DNA of 64,000 bases from Hymenobacter tibetensis (GCF_022827545.1 NZ_CP094669.1:3872001-3936000); one strand, 5' to 3'; positions 17,896 to 27,930 are shown, counted from the first letter of the stretch. The notes: generated by a model not told the origin, from the letters alone. A program made the numbers and translations.

Positions 17896-19632
17896 ATGGC
17901 TCTCACTTCTGAAGTTCAACAGAAAATAAATACGTGGCTCACCGGCAATTACGATGCTGCCACACAAGAGGAAATCCGTCAGTTGCAGTCTCAGAACCAG
18001 GACGAGCTTTTGTCGGATGCTTTCTATCGGGATTTGGAATTCGGGACGGGTGGGTTGCGCGGTGTCATGGGGGCAGGTTCAAACCGCATGAACCGTTACA
18101 CGTTGGGCATGGCTACGCAGGGCCTGAGCAATTATTTGCTGCAACAGTTTCCTGGCCAGGAAGTCAAGGTGGCCGTAGCTCACGACTCGCGCAACAACAG
18201 CAAAGAATTTGCCCGCATTGCGGCTGATATCTTTTCGGCCAATGGCATTACCGTTTATTTGTTTGACGCCTTGCGGCCCACGCCAGAGTTGTCGTTCACT
18301 ATCCGGCAGCTCGGTTGCCAAAGCGGCTGCGTCGTGACGGCCTCGCACAACCCCAAGGAGTACAACGGGTTCAAAGTGTACTGGAATGATGGCGCGCAAG
18401 TAGTAGCCCCCCACGACAAAAACATCATCCGGGAAGTGGAAGCCATTCGCTCGGTTGATGAGGTGAAGTTCCAAGCCGATGAAGCCAAGGTTCATCTGAT
18501 TAGCGCCGACCTTGACGCAGCGTACTTGGCTAAGGTAAAAGCCCTAAGCATCAACCCCGCCGCTATTCAGCGCCAGCACGACCTGAAAATCGTGTTTACG
18601 CCGTTGCACGGCACGGGTATCACGCTGGTACCGCAGGCACTGGCCCAACTCGGCTTCGACAACGTGCACATCGTGGAAGCCCAGGCTACTCCCGATGGTA
18701 ACTTCCCCACGGTACAATCGCCGAACCCGGAAGAGAAAGTAGCCATGCAGATGGCCCTCGACCAAGCCAAGCAACTGGATGCCGACCTCGTACTAGCTAC
18801 CGACCCCGATGCTGACCGGGTAGGCATTGCTGTGAAGAATACGGCGGGCGAATGGGTGCTCGTGAATGGCAACCAAACAGCTGCTTTGCTTACGTACTAC
18901 AGCCTATCGGCCCGAAAGCAGGCCGGCAAGATGACCGAGAAAGACTTCATCGTCTACACCATTGTGACCAGTGAGGTACTTGGTGACATTGCGCGCGCCC
19001 ACGGCGTGAAGAGCTACCAGACCCTAACCGGCTTCAAATACATTGCTGGCCTCATTCGGGAGCTAGAAGGCAAAGAAACCTACATCGGTGGCGGCGAGGA
19101 AAGCTACGGCTACATGCTCGGCGACTTTGTGCGCGACAAAGACGCCGTATCAGCGTGCGCTATGCTGGCCGAAATGGCTGCCGTAGCGAAAGACAATGGC
19201 CGTACCCTCTACGAGGAGATGACCCAGATGTACGCCACCTACGGCCTCTATCAGGAAAGCCTGATTTCGCTTACCAAGAAAGGCCAGCGCGGCGCCGAAG
19301 AAATTCAGGAAATGATGCGCGACCTGCGGGCCAATCCGCCGGCTACCATTGCGGGTTCGGAAGTAACCGAGCTGCGCGACTACCAAACCGGCAAGATTCG
19401 GGACCTTCGCACCGGCCAGGAAAAGCCTACGGGATTAGAAGCCAGCAACGTGCTCCAGTTCATCACCGCCGATGGCAGCAAGATATCTGCTCGCCCGTCT
19501 GGCACCGAGCCAAAAATCAAGTTCTACTTCAGCGTGAAAGCTCCCTTGTCTTCTGCCGCTGATTTCGAGCAAGGCGAACAACAGCTCAACCAGCGTATTG
19601 CGGCCATCATCGAAGACATGCAACTGAAGTAA
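17896..19632 (+). CDS. phospho-sugar mutase (phosphoglucomutase/phosphomannomutase type)
   Basis: Moves a phosphate between C1 and C6 of hexoses, feeding glycogen, cell-wall sugar and nucleotide-sugar pools. The 578-residue length and the N-terminal FGTGGLRGVMGAGSNRMN segment match the long PgcA-like class. The catalytic phosphoserine is Ser150 in TASHNP, the metal loop is DPDADR starting at Asp303, the sugar loop is GGGEESYGY, and the phosphate-binding loop is SARPSGTEPKIK. All key residues are intact. It could favour glucose or mannose; sequence alone does not decide. Confidence 0.93.
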   Translation: MALTSEVQQKINTWLTGNYDAATQEEIRQLQSQNQDELLSDAFYRDLEFGTGGLRGVMGAGSNRMNRYTLGMATQGLSNYLLQQFPGQEVKVAVAHDSRNNSKEFARIAADIFSANGITVYLFDALRPTPELSFTIRQLGCQSGCVVTASHNPKEYNGFKVYWNDGAQVVAPHDKNIIREVEAIRSVDEVKFQADEAKVHLISADLDAAYLAKVKALSINPAAIQRQHDLKIVFTPLHGTGITLVPQALAQLGFDNVHIVEAQATPDGNFPTVQSPNPEEKVAMQMALDQAKQLDADLVLATDPDADRVGIAVKNTAGEWVLVNGNQTAALLTYYSLSARKQAGKMTEKDFIVYTIVTSEVLGDIARAHGVKSYQTLTGFKYIAGLIRELEGKETYIGGGEESYGYMLGDFVRDKDAVSACAMLAEMAAVAKDNGRTLYEEMTQMYATYGLYQESLISLTKKGQRGAEEIQEMMRDLRANPPATIAGSEVTELRDYQTGKIRDLRTGQEKPTGLEASNVLQFITADGSKISARPSGTEPKIKFYFSVKAPLSSAADFEQGEQQLNQRIAAIIEDMQLK

Positions 19633-19654
19633 GAACTTTTTTGCGCTACCTTAT

Positions 19655-19685
19655 GCGGCCCGTCCTGTTCGTCAGGGCGGGCCGC
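19655..19685 (+). terminator. hairpin after the phosphomutase gene
   Basis: GCGGCCCGTCCTG pairs with CAGGGCGGGCCGC (one G-T pair) around a 5-base loop, 20 bases after the stop and before the next gene at 19705. Confidence 0.6.
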
Positions 19686-19704
19686 TATTGTATACTGCTC
19701 CGCT

Positions 19705-20238
19705 ATGCCAACCATTCGTTCCGCTCAAAACCATGTGGTGGTTCTTAGCAAGCCCGATCTACTCCACTGGCTGTGCGTTGCTCTTCTAGCTGGCGCCTTG
19801 GTGTGGCTCGACCTCTATTACGTGGCCATTCCGCTACTTTTTTTCTGGATGTTCGCTTCTACAGGCAAAACCACATTGGAGATAGACGTAAAAGCGCATC
19901 ACTATCGGACAGGCTCGCAGGTATTAGGCATTCATATAAGCGACTGGCACCCGCTGCCCGAAGCTCAACGCGTTGTTGTTCGCTACTTTTCTGAATATAA
20001 CCTCACTACCACCAGAGAGGGCATCGAAGAAGCGCATCAAAACGCAGAGTTTGTAGTCTTGCTTTCCGTACCAAACGCTTCGCAGGGCTTTATTCTTTTT
20101 CGCCATTTACACCACAAAGATGCCGTGCGTGTTGCCTGCGCGGTAGGAAGCATCTTGCAATTGGAAGTAGTTGAATTCAACCGCCAGCACGAAGCCAGCA
20201 CGATACAAGAGGCGCACCTACTAGATAGCGAAGCGTAG
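19705..20238 (+). CDS. hypothetical membrane protein
   Basis: A 177-residue protein with two hydrophobic segments close together at about residues 18-50 (LLHWLCVALLAGALVWLD and YYVAIPLLFFWMFA), forming a membrane hairpin. A soluble domain of about 125 residues follows, with alternating strands (TTLEIDVKAHHYRTGSQVLG, RVVVRYFSEYNLTT, AEFVVLLSV) that resembles a small beta-sandwich. I do not recognise the family. It is separated from the phosphomutase by a hairpin, so it is probably transcribed alone. Confidence 0.7.
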   Translation: MPTIRSAQNHVVVLSKPDLLHWLCVALLAGALVWLDLYYVAIPLLFFWMFASTGKTTLEIDVKAHHYRTGSQVLGIHISDWHPLPEAQRVVVRYFSEYNLTTTREGIEEAHQNAEFVVLLSVPNASQGFILFRHLHHKDAVRVACAVGSILQLEVVEFNRQHEASTIQEAHLLDSEA

Positions 20239-20530
20239 GGCGTTACTGCAATGCCGATAGGTGCAACTGCGTCTTACGTTCTGCGCCTCCATGCTGCTAA
20301 CTGCCTCGTAGCGGGAGGCAAGTAGGTTAAGCTGTTGATGCTGCCATAAGTTGTAACCTACATATAGTTACAGGGCCTGGGGCCACGCTGATACAGTTGG
20401 CTTTGCTTGCCGTCGGTGCTCTTCACTTGAAAAGAAACCTAGTGTGGCGTGGCAGAGAGGTGATTGGCACCTTTGCTAGGTGCAGTACTGTGTTTACTAG
20501 TGCGGGACTTTCTTTATCTTGGAAATCCCC

Positions 20531-22552
20531 ATGTGCTGCTCCATCAATTCCCCCAAACTTCTTTGCCGGGCGCGTGCTTGGCAATGGCTCTGGCTTCTGA
20601 CCATAGCCCTCTTATCGGCCACTTCAAGCACCGGCGCCCCCGTCGTCGGTTCAGAAAAGCCCATCCGAGTTGACGCCCTCCACGACGAACTCCCGGTTGA
20701 GCTTTCCAACTACAGCGTACTAGAAGACCCCTCCGGACAGCTGACGTTGCGAGACGTACAGCGGCCCCAGCATGCATCGCGCTTTGTGTTGGCCTCACGT
20801 ATAGACCCGACGATGGAACACGTTGGGTCCGCGTATTGGCTGCGCTTAGCGGTGCAGGCTCCGGGGCTGCAACGTCAGCACTGGTACCTAGAACTGTTTG
20901 ATTCTCACCTAAACAACATCACGTTCTACCCGGCTTCCGATACGGAACAGGGCTTGGTACGCACTGGCGCCGACTGGCCTTTTGCCTCGCGGCCCTACAG
21001 CTACAAGAATTTCCTGATGCGCCTGCCGCTTCAGCCCAACGAGTCGCAGACTTACTACCTCCGGCTGCAATCAAATTCCAAAACCAGCTTTCTGGCCCGG
21101 CTACGTACGGAGCGGGGCATCGCAGAGCAATTCCCAACGGAGTACGGGTTGCTAGGCGGCTTCTATGGCATTCTGCTGATTATGGTGGTGTATAATTTCT
21201 GTTTGTTTGTCTTTACAGGCGAGCAAACTTATTTGCGCTACGTGGTATATGTGTTGAGTTGCAGCTTGGTGTTCTTATCGGAAGATGGGCTGGGCTTCCA
21301 ATATTTTTGGCCCGACCAGCCCTTGCTCAACAAAATAGTAGCAGCGGGTTCGCCCCCCCTGCTGCTGCTCTCCTTTGGCTATTACGCCCGCCAGTTTCTG
21401 GACACCCCGCAGCGCCTACCGCAGTATGACCTTTGGCTACGGGCCATTATTCTGCTTAGCGTTGTGGCGCTGTTGCTGGATGCGCTCTGGTGGAAAACCG
21501 ATGACTTAGGCATCGGGCTATACTTATTGCCGTATGGGATGTTGCTTTTGGCCGCACTACGGGTGTGGCAGCGCGGCTTTCGGCCAGCTCGGTTCATTTT
21601 ATTGGCTCACTCGCTGGTGGCGGTTGGCATCTTGTTCCTGATCCTGCGCAAGCTTGGCATCAATACCTTCACTAATACCTACACCGTGTACAGCATGAAC
21701 GCGGCGTTTGTGTTGGAAGTGGTGGTGCTGTCGTATGCCTTGGGCGACAAAATGAAGAGCATTCAGGAGTCGACGCTTAGGGCACAGCATAGCTTGGTGA
21801 AGCAACTCCGCAAAAAGCACGAGGTACAGGAACAACTCGTGGAACAGCTGCGCCAAAACGAAGAGCTGAAAGACCAGCTGAATTCGGAATTGGAAGGCTT
21901 GGTGACCCTACGCACCCAGGAGCTTCAGCAGCAAGGCGAAACCATAGCTGCCCAGAACCGGGAGTTGCTGCAAGCCAACGGGCTACTGGCACTACAGTCG
22001 GCGGCCATCGAAAAACTGAATGCCGAGCTGCAACTGGACCTGCAGAAGGCCCAAACTGCCCGGGTGCTTTCGCAAGAAGTGGACTTCGGGGAGTTCAGCC
22101 AAATCTACCCCGATAAAGACACATGCCTGACCTACTTAGCCGACCTGAAATGGGCCAACGGCTACCAATGCCGCAAGTGTGGACACGACAATTATTGCGA
22201 AGGCCGCGAGGCACATTCGCGTCGTTGTACCCGCTGCCGGTACGTAGAATCGGCTACGGCCAACACGCTGCTTCAGAAGTGTAAGTTCTCTATTGTGAAG
22301 GCATTTTATGCGGTGTTTTTGTTGCATACCCACAAAGGGAATTATTCGGCGCAAGAGCTTTCTCGGGTGCTTGATTTGCGCCGGGCCACCTGTTGGAGCT
22401 TCAGCCAGAAGGTAGCTGACGCCATAAGCCGGCAAACCGCCGAACATCCTGAAGATGAAAGCTGGACCCGTTTGCTGCTAGATGACTCTGGCAACGAGAA
22501 CGACGAAAGCGGCGACGAAGCGGCGGCCCTCGTGACCGACACGAGACATTGA
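20531..22552 (+). CDS. 7TMR-DISM membrane receptor fused to an IS1595-type transposase zinc ribbon
   Basis: A 673-residue mosaic. Signal peptide at about 1-35; an extracytoplasmic 7TMR-DISMED2-like beta domain at 50-195 (YWLRLAVQAPG, WYLELFDSHLNNITFY, YYLRLQSNSKTSF); seven membrane helices at about 206-413; a long coiled coil at 415-510. From about 518 a segment looks like the N-terminus of IS1595/ISL3-like transposases: FSQIYPDKDTCLTYLADLKW, a zinc ribbon with Cys547, Cys550, Cys566 and Cys569, then a helix-turn-helix-like stretch (KAFYAVFLLHTHKGNYSAQELSRVL, RRATCWSFSQKV). There is no kinase, cyclase or DDE domain. DISMED2 modules are proposed to bind carbohydrates, and susC follows on the same strand, so a sensor-regulator role is attractive but inferred. 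The ATG at 20531 is preferred over a TTG at 20519. Confidence 0.88.
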   Translation: MCCSINSPKLLCRARAWQWLWLLTIALLSATSSTGAPVVGSEKPIRVDALHDELPVELSNYSVLEDPSGQLTLRDVQRPQHASRFVLASRIDPTMEHVGSAYWLRLAVQAPGLQRQHWYLELFDSHLNNITFYPASDTEQGLVRTGADWPFASRPYSYKNFLMRLPLQPNESQTYYLRLQSNSKTSFLARLRTERGIAEQFPTEYGLLGGFYGILLIMVVYNFCLFVFTGEQTYLRYVVYVLSCSLVFLSEDGLGFQYFWPDQPLLNKIVAAGSPPLLLLSFGYYARQFLDTPQRLPQYDLWLRAIILLSVVALLLDALWWKTDDLGIGLYLLPYGMLLLAALRVWQRGFRPARFILLAHSLVAVGILFLILRKLGINTFTNTYTVYSMNAAFVLEVVVLSYALGDKMKSIQESTLRAQHSLVKQLRKKHEVQEQLVEQLRQNEELKDQLNSELEGLVTLRTQELQQQGETIAAQNRELLQANGLLALQSAAIEKLNAELQLDLQKAQTARVLSQEVDFGEFSQIYPDKDTCLTYLADLKWANGYQCRKCGHDNYCEGREAHSRRCTRCRYVESATANTLLQKCKFSIVKAFYAVFLLHTHKGNYSAQELSRVLDLRRATCWSFSQKVADAISRQTAEHPEDESWTRLLLDDSGNENDESGDEAAALVTDTRH

Positions 22553-23217
22553 GGAGGGTTGGTACTGTGAAGTTGAAAAACTAGAAAAAATTTATATCGG
22601 GAGTTTATTTTTTTACTTGTTTTTTACCCGTCAAGGGTAGGATGGGCTGATGGGCCATTTGGAACTAATGGCCGCTAAAACTGCACAAAATACGTGTGCT
22701 CTAAGCGTACACATTTACGTGATACGTAAGCGAAAACGCACTTTGCAAACGTTTGGGGCGAGGTTTTCACTTGATTTTTAGAAATAAGGTCGGGTATATT
22801 TGGCTATTCCTACCGCCCCTCATGCCCCACCCCGTTCCTTTCTTCAACTCTTGCAATGTGAGTACCCACTCACCTCTTGCGCGATTACCCTTCCGTTCGC
22901 ACCCACCCCTTCTAATTGTATCCAGCGGGTACGCGAACAATGTTGCAGTGCTTGTCTCTCTTGCTACTGCGCTGTGTAAGGGTATACTCCCAGATGCTAT
23001 CGGGTAGCCTTGCTACGTAGCGTCCAGCTCTACAGTGTTTATCGAAATTGTTTGCCGTGAGCATGCTTGCTGGCTCCCTGTATCTTTTATGCGGAGCTAA
23101 GCACTTACTCACTTTGCCAGTTTGCCTTACCCATTTTTCTCATTATTTGCTTGCATTTCTCCTTTTTGAAAGGAGTCTGCTAAGTGTTTTCAATTCCCAC
23201 ATTCTTTCCCATCACGT
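22553..23217. other. long intergenic leader upstream of susC
   Basis: 665 bases without a convincing gene. It holds a good promoter at 22771-22802, which would give susC a leader of about 410 bases. An 84-codon frame at 22753-23007 has no protein-like features. I did not recognise a known riboswitch. Confidence 0.55.
22771..22802 (+). promoter_or_regulatory. promoter of the SusCD locus
   Basis: TTG at 22771 and TATATTTG at 22795-22802, separated by 21 bases, fit the Bacteroidota -33/-7 pattern. Transcription would begin near 22808. Confidence 0.55.
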
Positions 23218-26200
23218 ATGAATCGTACTTATTACTCGTATCTGGGATTCCGACGCGTAGTACCTCTTGCAGCTTGCGGCTTACTGACTTTGGCTATGGC
23301 TCCTGCGCAAGCGAGCAGTGTAGCAGTGTCTAGCCGTACAGTTGAGGCCGATGTACCAGTATCAGGCCGCGTAACAGGCGAAAAAGGAGAGCCTTTACCC
23401 GGTGTTACCATCATCGTAAAAGGCACCACGCAAGGCATCACCACCAACTCCGACGGGGGCTTTACGCTCAACGCGCCGGAGGGGTCCACACTGGTGTTCA
23501 GCTATGTTGGCTACGGCCGCAAGGAGCTGGCCGTAACGGGCGCCACTAACAGCCTGAACGTAAGCTTGATAGAAGACACCCGGGCGCTGAGCGAAGTCGT
23601 GGTGGTTGGGTACGGCACTCAGTCGCGGGGTAGCGTAACAGGCGCTATTTCATCGGTGGGGGCCGCAGAAATTGTGCGCCAGCCCGTGCCAGATGTCACG
23701 CAGGCCATTCAAGGCAAAGTGGCCGGGGTAACTATTACCTCCGGCGGGGGTGCTCCAGGCGGAGCGGCGGGTACGGCGGTGCGCATCCGCGGTATATCGT
23801 CGGCGGGCCTCAATTCGCCTCTGTATGTAGTGGATGGCTTCCCGCTGCCCACTGGCGTGGACGGCAATGGCAACGCCACAAACAACGAATTGAACGGCAT
23901 CAGCCCCAACGATATCGAATCTATTGATATCCTGAAGGATGCTTCGGCTACGGCTATCTACGGGGTGCGAGCTGCCAACGGGGTAGTTGTAATTACCACC
24001 AAGCGGGGCAAAGCCGGCAAAACCAACATCAACTTTGATGTTTACCGCGGTGTGCAGACACTAGCCCGCAAGCTAGACCTGCTCAACGCCGAGGAGTACG
24101 CTACTATCAACAACGAGTCACTATATGCAGCTGGCAAGCCGCTTGCCCTGGAGAAGCTGCGCGACCCGTCTACGTTGGGCGAAGGCACCGACTGGCAGGA
24201 TTTACTGTTCCGCCGGGCTAAGATTCAGAACTACTCGTTGTCGGCGACTGGGGGCAGCGAGAAAGCGCGCTACGCCTTATCGGGCACCTACTTCCAGCAG
24301 GATGGTATCTTGCTAGGAACTAAGTTCGAGCGGTTTACGCTGCGTGCCAACGGCGACGTGCAGGTAGGCAAAATGCTGAAGCTGGGCAACAGCATCTCGC
24401 TCACCAACCTCAACGACCGCCAGATAACAAGCAACGACGGGGAATACGGAGCCGTGCAGCAACTGCTACGCATGCCCCCTACAGTACAGCCATATCGGCC
24501 GGATGGCTACTGGTACCAGCCCAACAGTGCTTCCGACAACTTCACGGAGGAAAACCCACTGGCTACTTCGCAGCGGGTCAACCAGAAATTCACGCGCAAC
24601 CGGGCCATCACCACGTTCTTCGCCGAACTCGAGCCGCTTAAGGGGCTCCGCTTCCGTACCAACGTAGGTGCCGACCTGATATTCGACAACTTCAACAGCT
24701 TCGCGCCCAAAGGGCCGGAACTTGCGGGCTTCACCCAGCGCTACATTACGGCTGGGGCGCGTGCTACTTCCAGCTACGCTCCTAGCTACCTAATTGAGAA
24801 TACCATCACCTACGATCATCTGTTCGCTGAAAAGCACCAAGTCACTTTCCTGGTGGGTCAGTCGGCGCAGGAGTTCAACTACAGCAACGTAGAAGCGAAC
24901 CGCTCTATGTACCTGCGCAACGACTTGCAGGTAATCAACGCGGGTCCGATCAACGCCCTTCTTACCAATGCTGGCGCTATTGATCCTTCCCGGCGCCTGG
25001 CCAGCTACTTTGGCCGCCTCAACTACGAGTTTAGTGGCAAATACATCTTCCAGGCCACGGCCCGCTACGACGGCTCGTCGCGGTTTCAGCCCGGCGAGAA
25101 GTTCGGCTTCTTCCCTGGAGCATCGGCCGGCTGGCGCATTTCGGAAGAAGGCTTCTTGCAAGGCAACAGCACCATCAGCAACATGAAGCTGCGCGTGGGG
25201 TATGGCCGCGTAGGCAACGAGCTAAACGCAGGTCGTTTTGCCTACCTCTACACCATCAACTTCGGGGCGGTATATCCACTGGGACAAGATGGGGCCATCA
25301 ATACGGGCGGTGCGCCAGTGCGTTTGCGTAACCCTAACCTGCGCTGGGAATACAACGACCAAACCAACATTGGCTTGGATCTGGGCTTCCTCGACAACCG
25401 TTTTGAGGCCACCATTGACCTCTTCAATCGGAATTCGCCGAACCTGATTGCCGGCGTACCTCCATCCTATGTGTCGGGTACGTACGAATCAGTGAATACC
25501 AACGCCGCATCGGCTTACAACCGCGGTATTGACTTCTCGTTCACCTCACGCAACTTCACCGGAGTTGATCAAGCGCTGAGCTGGACCACGACCCTGAACG
25601 CCTCGGCCTACAAAACCAAGCTGGAGTCGTTGGGTGCGGGGGTACCGTACAACGGATTAAGCTCTTTGAGCGGCGTTATTGTGCGCTACGACGTGAACCA
25701 GGCATTCGGCTCGTTCTACGGGTATGTGAAAGAGGGATTGTTCCAGACGCAGTCGGAGGTAGATGCTTCGCCGAGGCAGCCTGGCGCAGGCCCTGGCGAT
25801 ATTCGCTACCGCGACCTGAACGGCGACAACGTTATTACGGATGCTGACCGCAAGTTTATTGGCAATCCGAACCCAAACTTCACGTTCGGCATCACCAACA
25901 ACTTCAACTACAAGAACTTTGATTTAAGCGTCTTCATCCAAGGTTCGCAGGGCAACGACGTGTACAACCTTAACCGCTACATCACGGAAAGCGCGTTGTA
26001 CAGCACCACCAACGGTACCACCCGCGTGTTGAAGCGCTGGACCGGCGAAGGCACCAGCAACGACGTGCCACGAGCCATCAACGGTGACCCCAACAACAAC
26101 CTACGGGTATCCACTCACTTCATTGAGGACGGCTCCTACGTGCGCCTCAAGAACCTAACGCTCGGTTATACGCTACCCAAAACGCTCATGAGCCGCATTT

Positions 26201-26355
26201 CGGCCACCCAGATGCGCGTGTACTTCACGGCCCAGAACTTAGCCACCCTCACCAAATACACCGGCTACGACCCTGAGGTAAGCATTAGCGGTGTCGACCG
26301 GGGTATCTACCCGCAAACACGGGTGTTCATGGGCGGCCTGAACATCGGGTTCTAA
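23218..26355 (+). CDS. SusC/RagA-family TonB-linked outer membrane transporter
   Basis: Imports oligosaccharides across the outer membrane with its SusD lid, powered by TonB. The 1045 residues include a signal peptide ending near ASSV (residue 33); a carboxypeptidase-regulatory-like domain at about 45-120 (VSGRVTGEKGEPLPGVTIIVKGTTQG); a plug domain with the SusC marker SEVVVVGYGTQSRGSVTGAIS near 125 and SPNDIESIDILKDASATAIYG near 225; and a beta-barrel ending in the aromatic C-terminal residue of LNIGF. It is the first gene of a run of five on the same strand. No ECF sigma or anti-sigma gene is nearby, so control is not the usual SusC-linked type. Confidence 0.95.
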   Translation: MNRTYYSYLGFRRVVPLAACGLLTLAMAPAQASSVAVSSRTVEADVPVSGRVTGEKGEPLPGVTIIVKGTTQGITTNSDGGFTLNAPEGSTLVFSYVGYGRKELAVTGATNSLNVSLIEDTRALSEVVVVGYGTQSRGSVTGAISSVGAAEIVRQPVPDVTQAIQGKVAGVTITSGGGAPGGAAGTAVRIRGISSAGLNSPLYVVDGFPLPTGVDGNGNATNNELNGISPNDIESIDILKDASATAIYGVRAANGVVVITTKRGKAGKTNINFDVYRGVQTLARKLDLLNAEEYATINNESLYAAGKPLALEKLRDPSTLGEGTDWQDLLFRRAKIQNYSLSATGGSEKARYALSGTYFQQDGILLGTKFERFTLRANGDVQVGKMLKLGNSISLTNLNDRQITSNDGEYGAVQQLLRMPPTVQPYRPDGYWYQPNSASDNFTEENPLATSQRVNQKFTRNRAITTFFAELEPLKGLRFRTNVGADLIFDNFNSFAPKGPELAGFTQRYITAGARATSSYAPSYLIENTITYDHLFAEKHQVTFLVGQSAQEFNYSNVEANRSMYLRNDLQVINAGPINALLTNAGAIDPSRRLASYFGRLNYEFSGKYIFQATARYDGSSRFQPGEKFGFFPGASAGWRISEEGFLQGNSTISNMKLRVGYGRVGNELNAGRFAYLYTINFGAVYPLGQDGAINTGGAPVRLRNPNLRWEYNDQTNIGLDLGFLDNRFEATIDLFNRNSPNLIAGVPPSYVSGTYESVNTNAASAYNRGIDFSFTSRNFTGVDQALSWTTTLNASAYKTKLESLGAGVPYNGLSSLSGVIVRYDVNQAFGSFYGYVKEGLFQTQSEVDASPRQPGAGPGDIRYRDLNGDNVITDADRKFIGNPNPNFTFGITNNFNYKNFDLSVFIQGSQGNDVYNLNRYITESALYSTTNGTTRVLKRWTGEGTSNDVPRAINGDPNNNLRVSTHFIEDGSYVRLKNLTLGYTLPKTLMSRISATQMRVYFTAQNLATLTKYTGYDPEVSISGVDRGIYPQTRVFMGGLNIGF

Positions 26356-26382
26356 TTCTCTTGTAATTCCCACTTACTACTC

Positions 26383-27930
26383 ATGACTATCTCTAAATTC
26401 ACCTGCGGCGCCTTCCTGCTGTCGTTAGGATTACTGACTGGCTGCGGCGAAAAGTTTCTGGAAGAAACTCCTTCCGACCAGGTTACGGACGTAAACTTCT
26501 ATCAAACTCAGCAGGATGCTATTCAGGCCACTACAGCTGCCTATAGCGAACTGACCAAGGAAGGCCAGTACAACCTGTCGATGTGGGCCTTTGATATCAT
26601 GGCCGATATATCGGTGACGGGCGGCGACGACGGCAACGACGGCATTGAATACAAGCAGCTCGAAGCCTTCAACATTCCTACCACCAACATCGTGGCCAAC
26701 CGCCTGTGGGGCGGCAGCTTCATCGGGATACAGCGGGCCAACCTGGTACTGCAGAAGGTGCCGGACATCGCCAACATGGACCCCGACATCAAGAAGCGCT
26801 GCTTGGGCGAAGCACAGTTTCTGCGGGCCAAATACTACTTCGACTTGGTACGGGCCTATGGGGATGTTCCGCTGTTCACAGCACCACCTGCCAACCAGGC
26901 AGCTGTGAGCATTCCGCGCACGCCGGCTGCAGAAGTGTACAAGCAGATCGAGCAGGACCTGATTGCTGCTATCGATAACCTGCCGCCATCCTACAGCGGT
27001 GCTGATTTGGGCCGTGCTACCAAGTGGGCCGCCACGGGCCTGCTAGCCAAAGTATACATCACGGAAGCTTCCCAAGGCGACGCCAGCAAGAAACCACTGG
27101 CCGCCCAGCGTGCCCGCGAAGTAATCAACAACTCGGGTAAAACACTGCGGACCAACTACGGCGACAACTTCAAGGTAGCCACCGAAAACGGCGCCGAGTC
27201 GCTGTTTGAAGTACAGTACGTGAACGGCCGCAACGAGTATGAGCGCAACAACGTGGGCTCTGCTATGAACGAGTTCTTCGGGCCCCGCGGTGCCAACCAA
27301 ACGCCCGGCAGCGGTTACGGTTTCAACATTCCAGAGCCCGATTTCGTGAACGGCTACGAGGAAGGCGACCAGCGCAAAGCCGTTACTATTTGGGTGCCCG
27401 GCGACACGTACCCGGATGGCGGCAAGCAGTCGGCACGCGCCACTGGCTCGCCCTTCGGCTACAACTGCAAAAAGTGGTTTGTAGGCAAAGTGAACACCAA
27501 TATCTGGGATTCGGGCCTCAACGTACCGGTGCTTCGTCTGGCGGAAATGTACCTGATTGTAGCCGAAGCGCTGGGGCCAAACACCGAGGGCTTGGAAGCC
27601 ATCAACAAGGTGCGGCGCCGGGCTTTCGGCCTCCCCATCAACACGCCCTCTGCTCGTGACCTGACCAGCGCTACCGCTGACTTCACAGCAGCCGTGTTGC
27701 GCGAGCGGAAGTATGAGTTGGCGTTCGAGTTCGACCGGTGGTTTGACTTGAAGCGCTACCACGGCACCCAGTACGGCCTGATACCCGTCATGACGGCGCA
27801 GGCCAACTATCTGCGCAGCCTGAACCTGGGCATCGTGCGCGGCATCCCAACCGAGAAAAACCTGGTACTGCCTATTCCGCAATCGGAATTGGATGCCAAC
27901 TCCGGCCTGGTTCAGAATCCTGGCTACTAA
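26383..27930 (+). CDS. SusD/RagB-family glycan-binding lipoprotein
   Basis: The surface lid of the SusC transporter that captures glycan. It has 515 residues, with a lipobox LTGC at about residue 21, the typical early FLEETPSDQVTDVNFY segment, TPR-like helices through the middle (LRAKYYFDLVRAYGDVPLF is a family hallmark near residue 150) and the RERKYELAFEFDRWFDLKRYH signature near 445. It ends with VLPIPQSELDANSGLVQNPGY, the normal SusD ending. It starts 27 bases after susC, so the two are co-transcribed. Confidence 0.95.
   Translation: MTISKFTCGAFLLSLGLLTGCGEKFLEETPSDQVTDVNFYQTQQDAIQATTAAYSELTKEGQYNLSMWAFDIMADISVTGGDDGNDGIEYKQLEAFNIPTTNIVANRLWGGSFIGIQRANLVLQKVPDIANMDPDIKKRCLGEAQFLRAKYYFDLVRAYGDVPLFTAPPANQAAVSIPRTPAAEVYKQIEQDLIAAIDNLPPSYSGADLGRATKWAATGLLAKVYITEASQGDASKKPLAAQRAREVINNSGKTLRTNYGDNFKVATENGAESLFEVQYVNGRNEYERNNVGSAMNEFFGPRGANQTPGSGYGFNIPEPDFVNGYEEGDQRKAVTIWVPGDTYPDGGKQSARATGSPFGYNCKKWFVGKVNTNIWDSGLNVPVLRLAEMYLIVAEALGPNTEGLEAINKVRRRAFGLPINTPSARDLTSATADFTAAVLRERKYELAFEFDRWFDLKRYHGTQYGLIPVMTAQANYLRSLNLGIVRGIPTEKNLVLPIPQSELDANSGLVQNPGY

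Noticed and set aside
20531..22552. Intact IS1595 insertion sequence
   Set aside because: Only the zinc-ribbon part is present; no DDE domain, terminal repeats or target duplication, and the frame is continuous with the receptor.
22753..23007. 84-codon frame in the susC leader
   Set aside because: No recognisable features, no start signal, and it lies where a promoter and leader are expected.
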